A DNA stretch of 64,000 nt, from positions 1,989,276 through 2,053,275 of the forward strand of contig NZ_VEIO01000001.1 of assembly GCF_007680605.1 (NCBI RefSeq), in the 5' to 3' direction. The position numbers and the translations under genes are program-made. The notes under the pieces are model-generated. The model made no database searches. It was not told the DNA's origin and was given only the letters and a program-made list of their open reading frames with translations. Source of the DNA: Paenibacillus xylanexedens. GTDB taxonomy: Bacteria > Bacillota > Bacilli > Paenibacillales > Paenibacillaceae. How positions within the stretch are numbered: position 1 is the first letter of the stretch; each line of letters starts with the position of its first letter. Shown one piece after another: positions 55,610 through 64,000 of this stretch.

Positions 55610-56836
55610 ATGTTTAATAAAGATTGCATCGCTATGCTGTTGGCGGGAGGAGAAGGAAAGCGATTAGCTCCTTTAACCTCAAGGATCGCAAAACCCGCTG
55701 TACCGTTTGGCGGGCATTACCGGATTATCGATTTTCCTCTCAGTAACTGCGTCAACTCAGGGATCGACACTGTAGGTGTTCTGACGCAGTACCAAGCGGA
55801 ATCACTGCACGAACATATTGGTCAAGGAGAGCCATGGGCACTTGGCGATTCAAATGAGACTGGAATCTCCTTGCTTCCATCTTATCATACAGGAAATGAC
55901 GAATACTTGGGAACTGCGGATGCCATATATAAAAATATGGACTATATTGACCAGCAAAACCCCGAAAATGTTCTAATTTTGTCGGGTGACCACATATATC
56001 ATATGAATTACCGCGAGATGCTTGAATCACATAAGGCTAATCATGCAGCAGCAACTATTTCCGTAATGGAAGTGCCTTGGGACGAAGCTCACCGCTTCGG
56101 AATTATGGCTGCAGATGAAAACATGCGGGTAACCGAATTTGCCGAAAAACCGGCTGAACCAAAAAGTAACTTGGCCTCCATGGGCATATACATGTTCAAT
56201 TGGCAATATCTGAAACGTCACTTGCTTGAAGACGCTGCGAATCCACATTCCAGTCATGACTTCGGAAAAGACGTCATTCCACAGATGTTAAAAGAAACCA
56301 ATTCACTTTATGTATATAACTTCAATGGTTACTGGAAAGATGTCGGCACGGTGAAAAGTTTATGGGATGCGCATATGGATCTGTTATCCAACGAAGAGAA
56401 CTGGAGCCTGCAACGAGAAGACTGGCCTATGTTCACCCGCGAATGGCGCTCCAAACCAAGCGCGATCAAAGCAAGACAAACTCAAATGGAACATCTGGCT
56501 TCCATGGTTCATGACTCTTGCGCTATTGAAGGCCGTGCTGAACGCTCCATTATTTTCTGCGGTGCCGAAGTTGGCAAAGGCTCTGAAGTGCTTGACAGTG
56601 TCATTATGCCTAATGCACGCGTAGGCCGCGGTGTTCATATCGAACGCGCAATTATCGGCGAAGGAGCCATTATCAAAGATGGTGCCATTGTTAGAGGTAC
56701 AGCCGATGAGATTGTTGTCGTTGGCCCGAATGAAATTGTCGCACCTAAACCAGCCGTACGCACGCAACCTGTACGTATTCTCAAAGAAGTATATGAAAAA
56801 AGCGGTCGTCTTCGTGCTGGTGAGTTATCCTCATAA
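55610..56836 (+). CDS. glgC: Glucose-1-phosphate adenylyltransferase
   Basis: A 408-residue enzyme forming ADP-glucose from ATP and glucose 1-phosphate, the committed step to glycogen. N-terminal [27 protein letters not shown] holds the nucleotide-binding loop and activator site; [10 protein letters not shown] and EFAEKPAEP follow, and the C-terminal left-handed helix region shows repeats ([23 protein letters not shown]). ATG follows GGGAGGG by six bases. It is divergent from glgB, whereas Bacillus keeps glgB, C, D, A and P in one operon; neither glgD nor glgP is in the window. Confidence 0.96.
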   Translation: MFNKDCIAMLLAGGEGKRLAPLTSRIAKPAVPFGGHYRIIDFPLSNCVNSGIDTVGVLTQYQAESLHEHIGQGEPWALGDSNETGISLLPSYHTGNDEYLGTADAIYKNMDYIDQQNPENVLILSGDHIYHMNYREMLESHKANHAAATISVMEVPWDEAHRFGIMAADENMRVTEFAEKPAEPKSNLASMGIYMFNWQYLKRHLLEDAANPHSSHDFGKDVIPQMLKETNSLYVYNFNGYWKDVGTVKSLWDAHMDLLSNEENWSLQREDWPMFTREWRSKPSAIKARQTQMEHLASMVHDSCAIEGRAERSIIFCGAEVGKGSEVLDSVIMPNARVGRGVHIERAIIGEGAIIKDGAIVRGTADEIVVVGPNEIVAPKPAVRTQPVRILKEVYEKSGRLRAGELSS

Positions 56837-56861
56837 TTTCTTTAGGACGTACCATAAATGT

Positions 56862-56893
56862 AAAAAGGCGAGCCATGATGGCTCGCCTTTTTG
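56862..56893. terminator. Bidirectional terminator between glgC and the histidine kinase gene
   Basis: AAAAAGGCGAGCC pairs perfectly with GGCTCGCCTTTTT around five bases, giving T-runs on both strands. Confidence 0.92.
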
Positions 56894-56949
56894 ATTTCAC
56901 TATATACGATGTTCGTTATCTGCTACAGCAGTGTCCGTGGCCAAACGAA

Positions 56950-58503
56950 TTAGCGCTTCTCGCCTTCAGTTGATGGGTCATGAGCCTGTATTTGCTCATT
57001 TTGGTCTGGCTCCGTAGTGGTATGTGCCGGTTTTTCCGGTGTATCAGCTTCATTCAGTGCTTCCTCATCCGTCATATCTTGTCCAACTGAAGCTATCTCC
57101 TGATTAAGCATAGGCAAGGATACGGTCACCGTTGTCCCTGAACCAAGCTCACTTTGCATCGTAATGGTGCCCTCATGCAGTTCCACAAGCTCTTGAGTAA
57201 TGGCAAGACCAAGTCCCGTGCCTCCATTTTGGTGGTTTACCTGGAAGAAACGATCCCTTACCTTAATCAGGTGTTCTTCGCTGATCCCGATACCTGTATC
57301 CTGCACAACAGCCACAATCTGACCATTCTCTTCTTTGACCGTAAGGAATATCCACGAGTTCTCATGGGAGAACTTGATCGCGTTGTCCACAATGTTTAAG
57401 AACACCTGCTTCAAACGATTCCCATCGCCGTATACATTGTAGGCACGTGTTTCGTCTGTCTCTAACTTCAGATGTACCTGCTTTTGTTCAGCTTTGGCCC
57501 ATACGTTCAGCATGGTCTCTTGTACAACCTCACGGATATTAACCGTGCCTTTCACAAGCTTCATCTGGTTCTGCTGCAGTTTGGAGAAATCAAGCATCTC
57601 TTCTACCAACCCGATTAGCCGCTCTGTTTCCTTCGCGATAATCCCCATGCCAATCCGTGTCTCTTCCGGATCGTATCCACCTGAATCAAGCGTTTCACTC
57701 CAACCCTTAATACTGGTCAGCGGTGTGCGCAGTTCATGGGAAATGGACGAAATAAAATCGTCTTTAATCTGGTTACTACGTACGATTTCATGGGCCATGA
57801 AGTTAAGCGTTGAAGCGAGTTCGCCCAGTTCATGTTTATAATTCCCTTTGACCCTGACATCGAGCCGTCCTTTCGCCATCTGAGCAGATACCGCTGTAAT
57901 ACTGTTAATAGGCCTTACAATGGAGTTGGCCATTCCAATACTGATAATTAGCACGATGGCGAGTACACCAACGCCTACGGCAATAGCCAGTAACCCCATG
58001 ACTAGTAATTTAGAGTTTACAGATTCGAGCGAAGTCAGATAACGTACAATGTACGTATTTTCACCACCAAGGTCGAATTTATTGGCAACTGCCATCACCG
58101 ATTCGCCGGTGTTGGGTTGTCTGCCAATCCATCGTCCCATATCCCCGTTCAAAGCCTGCATAACGTCGCTCGTTTGTAACATCGCCCGATCTGATTCAAA
58201 TGCCGTCGAACTCGCCAGCACGCGGCCGTTCAGATCCAGAATCTCCAGTTCAGTATTGTCTAATGCAAGTCGAACAAGGAGTCTGGACAAGTTGTTGTTG
58301 CCGTCTTCTCCATTACTGGCTCTGGCTATTGGCTCAAGGAAGTCTCTGTTATTGGTAATGTGCGTGCTAATGGTATTGTAAATGCTCTCGTAATAATACC
58401 GCTGCACAGCTAGCATAAACACAAACTCAACAAGCACCAGAGCGAGGAAAACGACAATAAAGTAGTGTAATACGATCTGCCGCGTGATCCCCTTTTTGAT
58501 CAT
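56950..58503 (-). CDS. Sensor histidine kinase (HAMP, WalK/ResE-like layout)
   Basis: A 517-residue membrane kinase. A first membrane helix (IVLHYFIVVFLALVLVEFVFML), a periplasmic-type sensor of about 150 residues, a second helix (LLVMGLLAIAVGVGVLAIVLIISIGMA), HAMP (IVRPINSITAVSAQMAKGRL), HisKA (SSISHELRTPLTSIKGWSE with the phospho-His) and an intact HATPase (NIVDNAIKFS, DTGIGI, GTGLGLAI). The last 55 residues are acidic, Pro/Thr/Glu-rich and disordered. ATG at 58503 overlaps the response regulator stop by four bases (ATGA). The signal is unknown; the coupled lipoprotein gene may help sensing. Confidence 0.92.
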   Translation of the reverse strand: MIKKGITRQIVLHYFIVVFLALVLVEFVFMLAVQRYYYESIYNTISTHITNNRDFLEPIARASNGEDGNNNLSRLLVRLALDNTELEILDLNGRVLASSTAFESDRAMLQTSDVMQALNGDMGRWIGRQPNTGESVMAVANKFDLGGENTYIVRYLTSLESVNSKLLVMGLLAIAVGVGVLAIVLIISIGMANSIVRPINSITAVSAQMAKGRLDVRVKGNYKHELGELASTLNFMAHEIVRSNQIKDDFISSISHELRTPLTSIKGWSETLDSGGYDPEETRIGMGIIAKETERLIGLVEEMLDFSKLQQNQMKLVKGTVNIREVVQETMLNVWAKAEQKQVHLKLETDETRAYNVYGDGNRLKQVFLNIVDNAIKFSHENSWIFLTVKEENGQIVAVVQDTGIGISEEHLIKVRDRFFQVNHQNGGTGLGLAITQELVELHEGTITMQSELGSGTTVTVSLPMLNQEIASVGQDMTDEEALNEADTPEKPAHTTTEPDQNEQIQAHDPSTEGEKR

Positions 58504-59198
58504 TGATCCCGGCCCTTCCATTTGTACCCGTGACCCCATACAGTTTGCAGGTATTCAGGCTCGGAAGGATTGTTTTCAATTTTTTGACGTAGACGACGGA
58601 TGTTCACATCAACAATTTTAGGATCACCCATATATTCTTTGCCCCACACATGGTCCAGTAGCAAGTCACGGCTCAGCGGCGTATTTTCTTTTTCCAGGAA
58701 GAACTGAATTAAAGAAAATTCCGTAGGTGTTAATTCAATGGCTTCATTATTCTTTTTAAACTGTTTGGAAATCAGATCCAGTGAAAACGGCCCCGACTGG
58801 AACGTTACTTTAGCCGCAGTTTCACGATGTACATTGACACGACGAAGAAGCGATTGAATCCGTGCAATCAGTTCAGTCGGGCTGAACGGTTTGCTTACGT
58901 GATCGTCTGCCCCTACTGAAAGAGCGTATACTTTATCCTGCTCCTGGACTTTGGCTGTCAGGAAAATAATACCGAGCCGTTCGTTCGTTTCACGAATCCG
59001 TCTGCATACTTCAAATCCATCAATGCCAGGAACCATAACGTCCAGCAGGGCAAGGTCAATATCGGGGACAGATTGCAAAATGCGTAAGGCCTCATGACCA
59101 TCGCCCGCTTCCAGCACTTCGAATCCGTTTCTTTTTAAATTAATGACGATAAAACTGCGGATGGATTCTTCATCCTCAAGAATAAGTACTTTACTCAT
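58500..59198 (-). CDS. Response regulator, OmpR/PhoB family
   Basis: A 232-residue DNA-binding regulator. Receiver: acidic pair in ILEDEES, phospho-Asp in LALLDVMVPGIDG (about residue 53), Thr in IFLTAK, Lys in HVSKPFSP. The winged helix ends the protein (ELTPTEFSLIQFFLEKENT, VDVNIRRLRQKIE, TVWGHGYKW). The ATG at 59198 is preferred over the TTG one codon earlier; AAGGAAG lies seven bases upstream. It lies between the lipoprotein gene (14 bases) and the histidine kinase gene (4-base overlap) in one operon. Targets unknown. Confidence 0.95.
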   Translation of the reverse strand: MSKVLILEDEESIRSFIVINLKRNGFEVLEAGDGHEALRILQSVPDIDLALLDVMVPGIDGFEVCRRIRETNERLGIIFLTAKVQEQDKVYALSVGADDHVSKPFSPTELIARIQSLLRRVNVHRETAAKVTFQSGPFSLDLISKQFKKNNEAIELTPTEFSLIQFFLEKENTPLSRDLLLDHVWGKEYMGDPKIVDVNIRRLRQKIENNPSEPEYLQTVWGHGYKWKGRDQ

Positions 59199-59212
59199 CA
59201 AGTTCTTCCTTT

Positions 59213-60529
59213 CTATTCAGCTGAGAAGTTTTTGCTTAATGCATCCTTGCCCGCCTCAGATTGTGCAACACGCGATGCAATCACCCGATCTTTTGTTCGA
59301 GTAATTTCCTTCCAGCTCTTTCCCTTTTCAAGATCCCACTGAGAAAACGTGAAATATTTGATTTCGGCCACGGTTTCATCCGTTTTGATCATCTTAAACC
59401 GAATGTATTTTTCCTTCTCCGATTTGGTGTCAATCGTGATCTTGCCATACCATTCAGGCTTCAAGTTCAAATGGAACAAATCCGCATCATCCCGGAACTG
59501 GAACGACACAAACTTTTTCCCCTCTTTGCCATCCCACTGGTAGAATGTATAAAACCACATGCGCGAATCAAATACGTAGTGCTCCCAACCTTTTGGTGTT
59601 TCTTTTAATCCAAACTCAATAATACCATCATTATTCACATCACCGCTTAAAATTTTGTCATCTCTGTACGTTTGATCCGGTGATTTAAAAGCACTAACGA
59701 GTTTATTGTCTTTCACATACATGATCTGTGTAAACGAACTGCGATCATCCAGATCCGCATCAAGTACAATTCCCATTTTTCCATCAGCGATCTCACCGCC
59801 AAGAGCGTTGTACACTTCTTTAACCGTATAGTCGGTAACAACACGATCCATTTCCTTAAAACTGTCATCCTGATACTGATACAATGCTATGCTGGAAAAA
59901 CCACTGGCGTTTAGCGAAACAACAACAAAGTCACTCTTGCCATCTCCGCTTAAATCCAGCGCGTTACCCTGCATATCATCGATAATCACCTGATTGTAAG
60001 GCACGCCGCCCAGCACTTGTTCCAGGACTCCGCCTTTATATGAATATGCTGTTAAGGCTTTCTGATCCTGCAGGCTGACACCAACGATAATGTCCGGGTT
60101 CCCGTCATTCGTTATATCCATCACTTTGAACGATTCAAGCTCATTGCCTGGTACATCAAACGTCAGTTTTTTGACCCAGGTTCCACCCTGCTCTTCCAAA
60201 ATCATACCGTGGATACGTACATTCTCATTGGGCGTCTCGTAAAAAACAATGGCCTCGCGAATACCGTCACCGTTCAGATCTTCCACACGAATCATGCTGG
60301 TATTGCTCATATCTTTGGGCCGAATCAATTTACTTTCAGGCGGTGTTTCCTTCTGCACAATATTATACAGTTTCTCTTTGTCCGTAGACATCATCGGCGG
60401 CTTCATTAGAAGCTTGGGGTCACTGATCACTGTACAACCACTTAGCACGGTTCCGAGCAGAACAGCCATTGAACCCGCTACCATGTAGCGTCCCCATCGC
60501 GAATTAAGCAATTTCATCACTCTTTTCAT
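59213..60529 (-). CDS. Lipoprotein with FG-GAP/VCBS-like repeats
   Basis: A 438-residue exported lipoprotein: signal MVAGSMAVLLGTVLSGC with a lipobox, then a beta-propeller-like body with Asp/Gly-rich calcium-type loops DLNGDGIREAIVFYE, DITNDGNPDIIVGVS, DLSGDGKSDFVVVS and DVNNDGIIEFGLKE spaced about 60 residues apart. Such repeats are known in integrin-like and bacterial surface proteins. It begins 12 bases after the ABC ATPase stop and is followed in 14 bases by the response regulator, so it is probably part of the same sensory unit. The ribosome site is weak, consistent with coupled translation. Confidence 0.82.
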   Translation of the reverse strand: MKRVMKLLNSRWGRYMVAGSMAVLLGTVLSGCTVISDPKLLMKPPMMSTDKEKLYNIVQKETPPESKLIRPKDMSNTSMIRVEDLNGDGIREAIVFYETPNENVRIHGMILEEQGGTWVKKLTFDVPGNELESFKVMDITNDGNPDIIVGVSLQDQKALTAYSYKGGVLEQVLGGVPYNQVIIDDMQGNALDLSGDGKSDFVVVSLNASGFSSIALYQYQDDSFKEMDRVVTDYTVKEVYNALGGEIADGKMGIVLDADLDDRSSFTQIMYVKDNKLVSAFKSPDQTYRDDKILSGDVNNDGIIEFGLKETPKGWEHYVFDSRMWFYTFYQWDGKEGKKFVSFQFRDDADLFHLNLKPEWYGKITIDTKSEKEKYIRFKMIKTDETVAEIKYFTFSQWDLEKGKSWKEITRTKDRVIASRVAQSEAGKDALSKNFSAE

Positions 60530-60541
60530 TAAGCACTCATT

Positions 60542-61267
60542 TTAAATCTGATTTTTCTCCTGCTGTGTCAATCTCCGTCCTCGTATATCAAAAGCGATCC
60601 TGCCTTCTGCGATTCCCCAGATTCGCGAAGCATGTTTCTCTGCTAGTTCAATCGGTAACACGGCAATGACCGTAGCTCGTTCCTCTTCACACAATTTGCG
60701 TAACGTTTCCAGCACGGCATCAGCCGTATGAGGATCAAGTCCGATGACAGGTTCATCCGCCAGCACAACCTTGGCACCATGAGCAAGCGCCCTTGCGATA
60801 GCAACACGTTGCTTCTCGCCGCCGCTCATTTTTTCAGCAAGCTGATGCGCTTTATCCAGTAAACCTAAACCTTCGAGGTGGTCCATCGCTCCCATGTAGT
60901 CATCCGAACGCACCATGCCCGTTGCCATCCTCCATAATGGAGTCTGGCCAAAACGGCCGATAAGTACATTCTTCAGCGCCGTTTTTCTGGGATATAACTG
61001 CGGGTTCTGTTCCAAGTATGCCCATTCCCGCCGGATTTTCTGTTTACCGCTCCAGCCCTCTTTCAAAATATCGATGCCGTCAACGGTAAAACGCCCCGAA
61101 TCCCACGTCTCCTTCATCGCCAAACATTTCAGCAACATGCTTTTGCCGCTCCCGCTGGAGCCGACCACCGCAATCATTTCCCCTTGCTGCATATCAAAAC
61201 GAATATCACGTAGAATCGGAATACGATCCGCTCCAACGGATTTACTCAAGTTCTCCACTCTGATCAT
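60542..61267 (-). CDS. ABC-type ATPase, PhnC-like, without H-loop histidine
   Basis: A 241-residue ATPase of the phosphonate-importer type by sequence. Walker A is GSSGSGKSM (about 37-45), signature MSGGEKQRVAIARALA, Walker B VVLADEP and D-loop GLDP are present. At the H-loop, where PhnC proteins read TLHQVD, the sequence is VLPIEL, so the switch His is replaced by Pro. No permease or solute-binding gene is beside it. The start follows GAGGAG by ten bases. It heads an operon with a lipoprotein and a two-component system, so it may regulate rather than transport. Confidence 0.85.
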   Translation of the reverse strand: MIRVENLSKSVGADRIPILRDIRFDMQQGEMIAVVGSSGSGKSMLLKCLAMKETWDSGRFTVDGIDILKEGWSGKQKIRREWAYLEQNPQLYPRKTALKNVLIGRFGQTPLWRMATGMVRSDDYMGAMDHLEGLGLLDKAHQLAEKMSGGEKQRVAIARALAHGAKVVLADEPVIGLDPHTADAVLETLRKLCEEERATVIAVLPIELAEKHASRIWGIAEGRIAFDIRGRRLTQQEKNQI

Positions 61268-61350
61268 CGCGATGTCTCCTCTTGTCCATGTTTTTCCCTA
61301 CTACTAGTGTACTCGGAAATGGACATCAATTTCCATGCGAACACCAGCTT

Positions 61351-62541
61351 CTATTTTAACACAAATTCCGCTTCGCGTTTACGCCGAAATAATAGACCTG
61401 TGATACCAAAAATCAAATACATTGAACCAAGCATCGTAAACATACTGCCAGGTGAAACCCAGTTGATCAACTGACCTCCCAGATTCGGTGCCACGATACT
61501 TCCGATCGTAAAGTGAAAGGACGCTACCACATTGGCTGCAGGTAACAAAACTTTGGGTAAAATATCTGCGGCATAAGCGAGTCCCAGCGAGAAAAATGAA
61601 CCTACGAGTCCTCCCGCGATAAGCAACAGTACAAGTGTCAGCCAGAAATTCGTACCCGCTAAAGGAACCAGCATAAAAGCTAAACCGCCGCCCATTCCGG
61701 CTATCATTAGAATTATTTTTCGACCATATCGGTCACTTAATATGCCGAGCGGAAGCTGAAGAAATAGTCCACCAATCCCTATAAAAGGAAGCAAAGTGGC
61801 AATCTGATCGGTATCATATCCCACACGAAGTCCGTAAACGGGAAAATTGCTGTTCATGCCCGCTTCCATATAACCGTATAAAAGAGCTGGCAACAGTGCG
61901 TACCATGCCCAAGCGAAACTGCGCCGAAAGCGTCTCTCTGGAAAATGAGCATGTCCTGCTTTTTCCGGCTTGGTATCCGGTAGCTTCATCAGCACCAGAA
62001 TGAGTACAGCGGCCATGCCAACAAACAGTACCAAAAATGGAACAGCATCACCATACCTGAGCAGCTTGATTCCTAATGGCCCGATACTGAAACCCAGTCC
62101 GTAAGACATGCCGTAAAGGGATATATACCGTCCTCTCTTCTCTGGCGCAGTGACTAACAGTACCCACAGCTGGGCTGCATAATGTAAAGCACTGTCTCCG
62201 ATGCCGACAATCAGGCGTAGCACAAACCAAATTTTAATATCAGGAAAATACGGGAACAGGATCAAGGGAAGCATAACCAGAATTAAGCCGCCAACAATCA
62301 GTTTTTTGAATCCAAGTGCTCCCAGTAAACGTTCGGCTGCCAGTGTCATTGCGAATGATCCAATGTAGAGCGCAGCGGCATTTAACCCGTTTAACCCGGG
62401 AGAAACCCCTTGCTGTTCCAGAAAAATGGATAAGACAGGTAGCAACAATCCCTGACTGATCCCCGCCGCAACGATCACGGTAATTAAAATCAAATAATTA
62501 AAAGTTGAGGGTGATATTTTAAATTTGAACATCAATGCCAC
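61351..62541 (-). CDS. Major facilitator superfamily transporter
   Basis: A 396-residue membrane protein with about twelve hydrophobic segments in two halves. The first half has NGLNAAALYIGSFAMTLAAERLLG; the second repeat carries the MFS loop motif LPLGILSDRYGRKIILMI after helix 8 (G-x3-D-R/K-x-G-R-R/K). Substrate unknown; it resembles sugar/multidrug exporters of the YwoG/YfnC type by size. The GTG start lies 11 bases after GGAGG, a little far. It ends 83 bases before the ABC ATPase start and could be co-transcribed. Confidence 0.88.
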   Translation of the reverse strand: MALMFKFKISPSTFNYLILITVIVAAGISQGLLLPVLSIFLEQQGVSPGLNGLNAAALYIGSFAMTLAAERLLGALGFKKLIVGGLILVMLPLILFPYFPDIKIWFVLRLIVGIGDSALHYAAQLWVLLVTAPEKRGRYISLYGMSYGLGFSIGPLGIKLLRYGDAVPFLVLFVGMAAVLILVLMKLPDTKPEKAGHAHFPERRFRRSFAWAWYALLPALLYGYMEAGMNSNFPVYGLRVGYDTDQIATLLPFIGIGGLFLQLPLGILSDRYGRKIILMIAGMGGGLAFMLVPLAGTNFWLTLVLLLIAGGLVGSFFSLGLAYAADILPKVLLPAANVVASFHFTIGSIVAPNLGGQLINWVSPGSMFTMLGSMYLIFGITGLLFRRKREAEFVLK

Positions 62542-62753
62542 GGCATTTCATTCCTCCTGCAAGCGCAAACAAAGAAAAATCGCCATTGCTGACGATCTCC
62601 AGGCTGTTATTTATATGGGTGTATACTTTCTTTATAAATCGGGTCTAAACTCCGAACTTGAACATTATAGTGGACAACGCCCGGTAAAACAAGCCATAAT
62701 AGTACATAAGTCGCTGTGAATACCTAGATGTGACGGGAGGATTCTGCATCATT

Positions 62754-63674
62754 ATGGCTTATCACGTTAAAATTGATGTTTCACCGATATATGAGATGCT
62801 CAACAGCTTTTTGGTTTATGTCACGAAAAAGTGGATCCAGCATCTGGACATTGGTCCTGAATGGATTCTGGACGTTGAGCGCAAGCTAAGTTCCAACGTA
62901 CGTGCTGCGCTTGCACCCGCTGCTACGTGGCCTTTTGACGATTTCGATGTCCTGTTCGCCTGGGCAGCATATAAGAATAACACTTTAGAGAATCAAGACT
63001 TTCTGGACATGCTCACAGAGCTTTCGGCTGACGAATTATTTGCGCGCGTTTCTTCATTAATGCCTTCACTTACGATAGAAGAATCGACGCGTATTCGGAA
63101 CAGCTACGTCCCATTACTGCGACTATGGGATCAGCACTATTGCCGGAACATTAGCGAAGATCATCGTGTATGGCTTGAAGAGGATGCCGAGGAGAAGCGC
63201 ATTTTGCTCGAAAAAATGGGCCCTGAACTGTTGATAGAATATGCCACAGCAGGTGTTATTGTGGAACCCATCGCTGGATTAAACGAAGTGATTCTGTTCC
63301 CAACGGTGCATAACCGTCCTATTAACATGTACTGCTTCTATGAAGGTATGATGATTATTCAGTATCCCGTAGATATACCGGAAGAGAGCGAAGATGAGCC
63401 GCCAACGTGCTTGCTAAGATTCACACATGCATTGGCAGACCCGGAAAGACTTCGCCTGTTAAGATACGTTTCGGACGAACCGAAGTCACTCTCGGAGATG
63501 TGTGAGGAGCTTGGCAAAGAACAAGATCCTGTCAAAGATCAGGTTACAGCTCTTCGCATTGCAGGTCTACTGCGTACACATTTATTAGGAAGCAATCGTA
63601 AAGAAAAATATAGCATCAGACCTGACGGAGTATCTGAACTGAATATGTTTTTAGAATCCTACATTCGCATCTAA
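62754..63674 (+). CDS. ArsR-like transcriptional regulator with long N-terminal domain
   Basis: A 306-residue protein. The last 95 residues form a winged helix of the ArsR type (RFTHALADPERLRLLRYVSDEPKSLSEMCEELG, DQVTALRIAGLLRTHLLGSNRKEKYSI), while the N-terminal 200 residues are a larger mixed domain of unknown role, including many Trp and Tyr residues and SADELFARVSSL. No clear metal-binding Cys set is seen, so it is not a classical metal sensor. ATG at 62754 lies 13 bases after GGGAGG, a longer distance than usual; the true start could differ. It is divergent from the MFS gene and might control it. Confidence 0.8.
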   Translation: MAYHVKIDVSPIYEMLNSFLVYVTKKWIQHLDIGPEWILDVERKLSSNVRAALAPAATWPFDDFDVLFAWAAYKNNTLENQDFLDMLTELSADELFARVSSLMPSLTIEESTRIRNSYVPLLRLWDQHYCRNISEDHRVWLEEDAEEKRILLEKMGPELLIEYATAGVIVEPIAGLNEVILFPTVHNRPINMYCFYEGMMIIQYPVDIPEESEDEPPTCLLRFTHALADPERLRLLRYVSDEPKSLSEMCEELGKEQDPVKDQVTALRIAGLLRTHLLGSNRKEKYSIRPDGVSELNMFLESYIRI

Positions 63675-63737
63675 CGAATTAATTGATCAAGATAGTGAAT
63701 GATCCGCAGGCAAGCGTAAGCAAGGAGTGAACTAGCG

Positions 63738-64000
63738 TTGACCTCATTTAAACAACATATCTTGTTTGACCTTGATGATACACTCGTATATTGCAACAAA
63801 TATTTCAATCTCGTTCTGGGAGAGTTCTTTGAGAACATGCAGCAATGGTTTGACGGACATGCTCTGACCACGCAGCAGATTCGGGAGAAACAGCTCGAAA
63901 TCGATGTGACCGGAGTGAACAAAGTCGGATTTGCAAGTCACCATTTTCCACAGTCCCTGATTGATACGTATCGATATTTTGCTCGAAAATACGAGCGTGC
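63738..64000 (+). CDS. HAD family hydrolase, 5-prime part only
   Basis: A gene running off the window end, 87 codons visible. A TTG start at 63738 follows AAGGAG by ten bases. The protein opens MTSFKQHILFDLDDTLVYCN, with DLDDT as HAD motif I (nucleophile and acid/base Asp), followed by helical sequence typical of a cap. It follows the ArsR-like gene by 63 bases in the same direction. Without the C-terminal part the subfamily cannot be given. Confidence 0.8.
   Translation, partial: MTSFKQHILFDLDDTLVYCNKYFNLVLGEFFENMQQWFDGHALTTQQIREKQLEIDVTGVNKVGFASHHFPQSLIDTYRYFARKYER

Overview
The window reads as chromosomal DNA of a low-to-mid GC Gram-positive bacterium, most likely Paenibacillus or a close relative. 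The evidence is strong AGGAGG-type ribosome binding sites with frequent TTG and GTG starts, Firmicute-type regulation (a LicT antiterminator with two RAT sites, an FMN riboswitch, a ydaO-type c-di-AMP riboswitch), OmpR-type two-component systems, and families common in that genus (XerS recombinase, PspA with DUF350/DUF4178/DUF4247, CGNR regulator, LysM-3D wall protein). No rRNA, tRNA, CRISPR array, insertion sequence or prophage was seen. Most genes are single or in short operons ended by clear intrinsic terminators.

Layout. 1-4.5 kb: minus-strand genes for two GNAT acetyltransferases, an HD-like/CHAP fusion, a HAD phosphatase, an APH-type kinase and a histidine phosphatase. 4.6-7.7 kb: a possible gene remnant, a secreted protein with a Glu-Pro linker, a small Cys protein behind an FNR/CRP-type palindrome, and a repeat lipoprotein. 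8-14.4 kb: lactate dehydrogenase, chromate transporter, a tyrosine recombinase next to a palindrome-rich intergenic element, an unknown protein and an amino acid permease. 15-19.5 kb: a beta-glucoside unit (licT, bglP, 6-phospho-beta-glucosidase) with two RAT/terminator switches. 19.6-31.3 kb: amidohydrolase, a divergent CGNR-regulator/DinB pair, an FMN-riboswitch-controlled EamA transporter, amidase, GH43, amino acid permease, a Gln-rich protein, a YqcI/YcgG protein and a LysE exporter. 31.5-36.4 kb: a five-gene array response regulator - histidine kinase - sigma factor - PsiE - barstar, with a divergent DUF418 membrane protein. 36.7-43 kb: aldo/keto reductase, SDR, GNAT, XerS, mobB/moeA and an HNH protein. 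43-48 kb: the PspA envelope cluster, a small LpdD-like protein, a polysaccharide deacetylase and a LysM-3D protein under a c-di-AMP riboswitch. 48-51.8 kb: an amino acid ABC transporter (solute-binding domain fused to permease, plus ATPase) divergent from an M20 hydrolase. 52-56.8 kb: glycogen synthesis, glgB-glgA divergent from glgC. 57-64 kb: an ABC ATPase - lipoprotein - response regulator - histidine kinase operon, an MFS transporter, an ArsR-type regulator and the start of a HAD hydrolase cut by the window end.

Themes. Carbon use: beta-glucoside uptake and cleavage, a cytoplasmic GH43 enzyme, glycogen storage and lactate fermentation. Envelope sensing: PspA cluster, two two-component systems, LysM-3D and deacetylase genes. 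RNA-level control: two riboswitches and two antiterminators. No single locus is plainly a new defence or mobile system. The best candidates for undescribed biology are the ABC-ATPase/lipoprotein/two-component operon, whose ATPase lacks the H-loop histidine and has no permease; the two-component/sigma/PsiE/barstar array; the FNR/CRP-type operator ahead of the small Cys protein; and the FMN-riboswitch EamA transporter.
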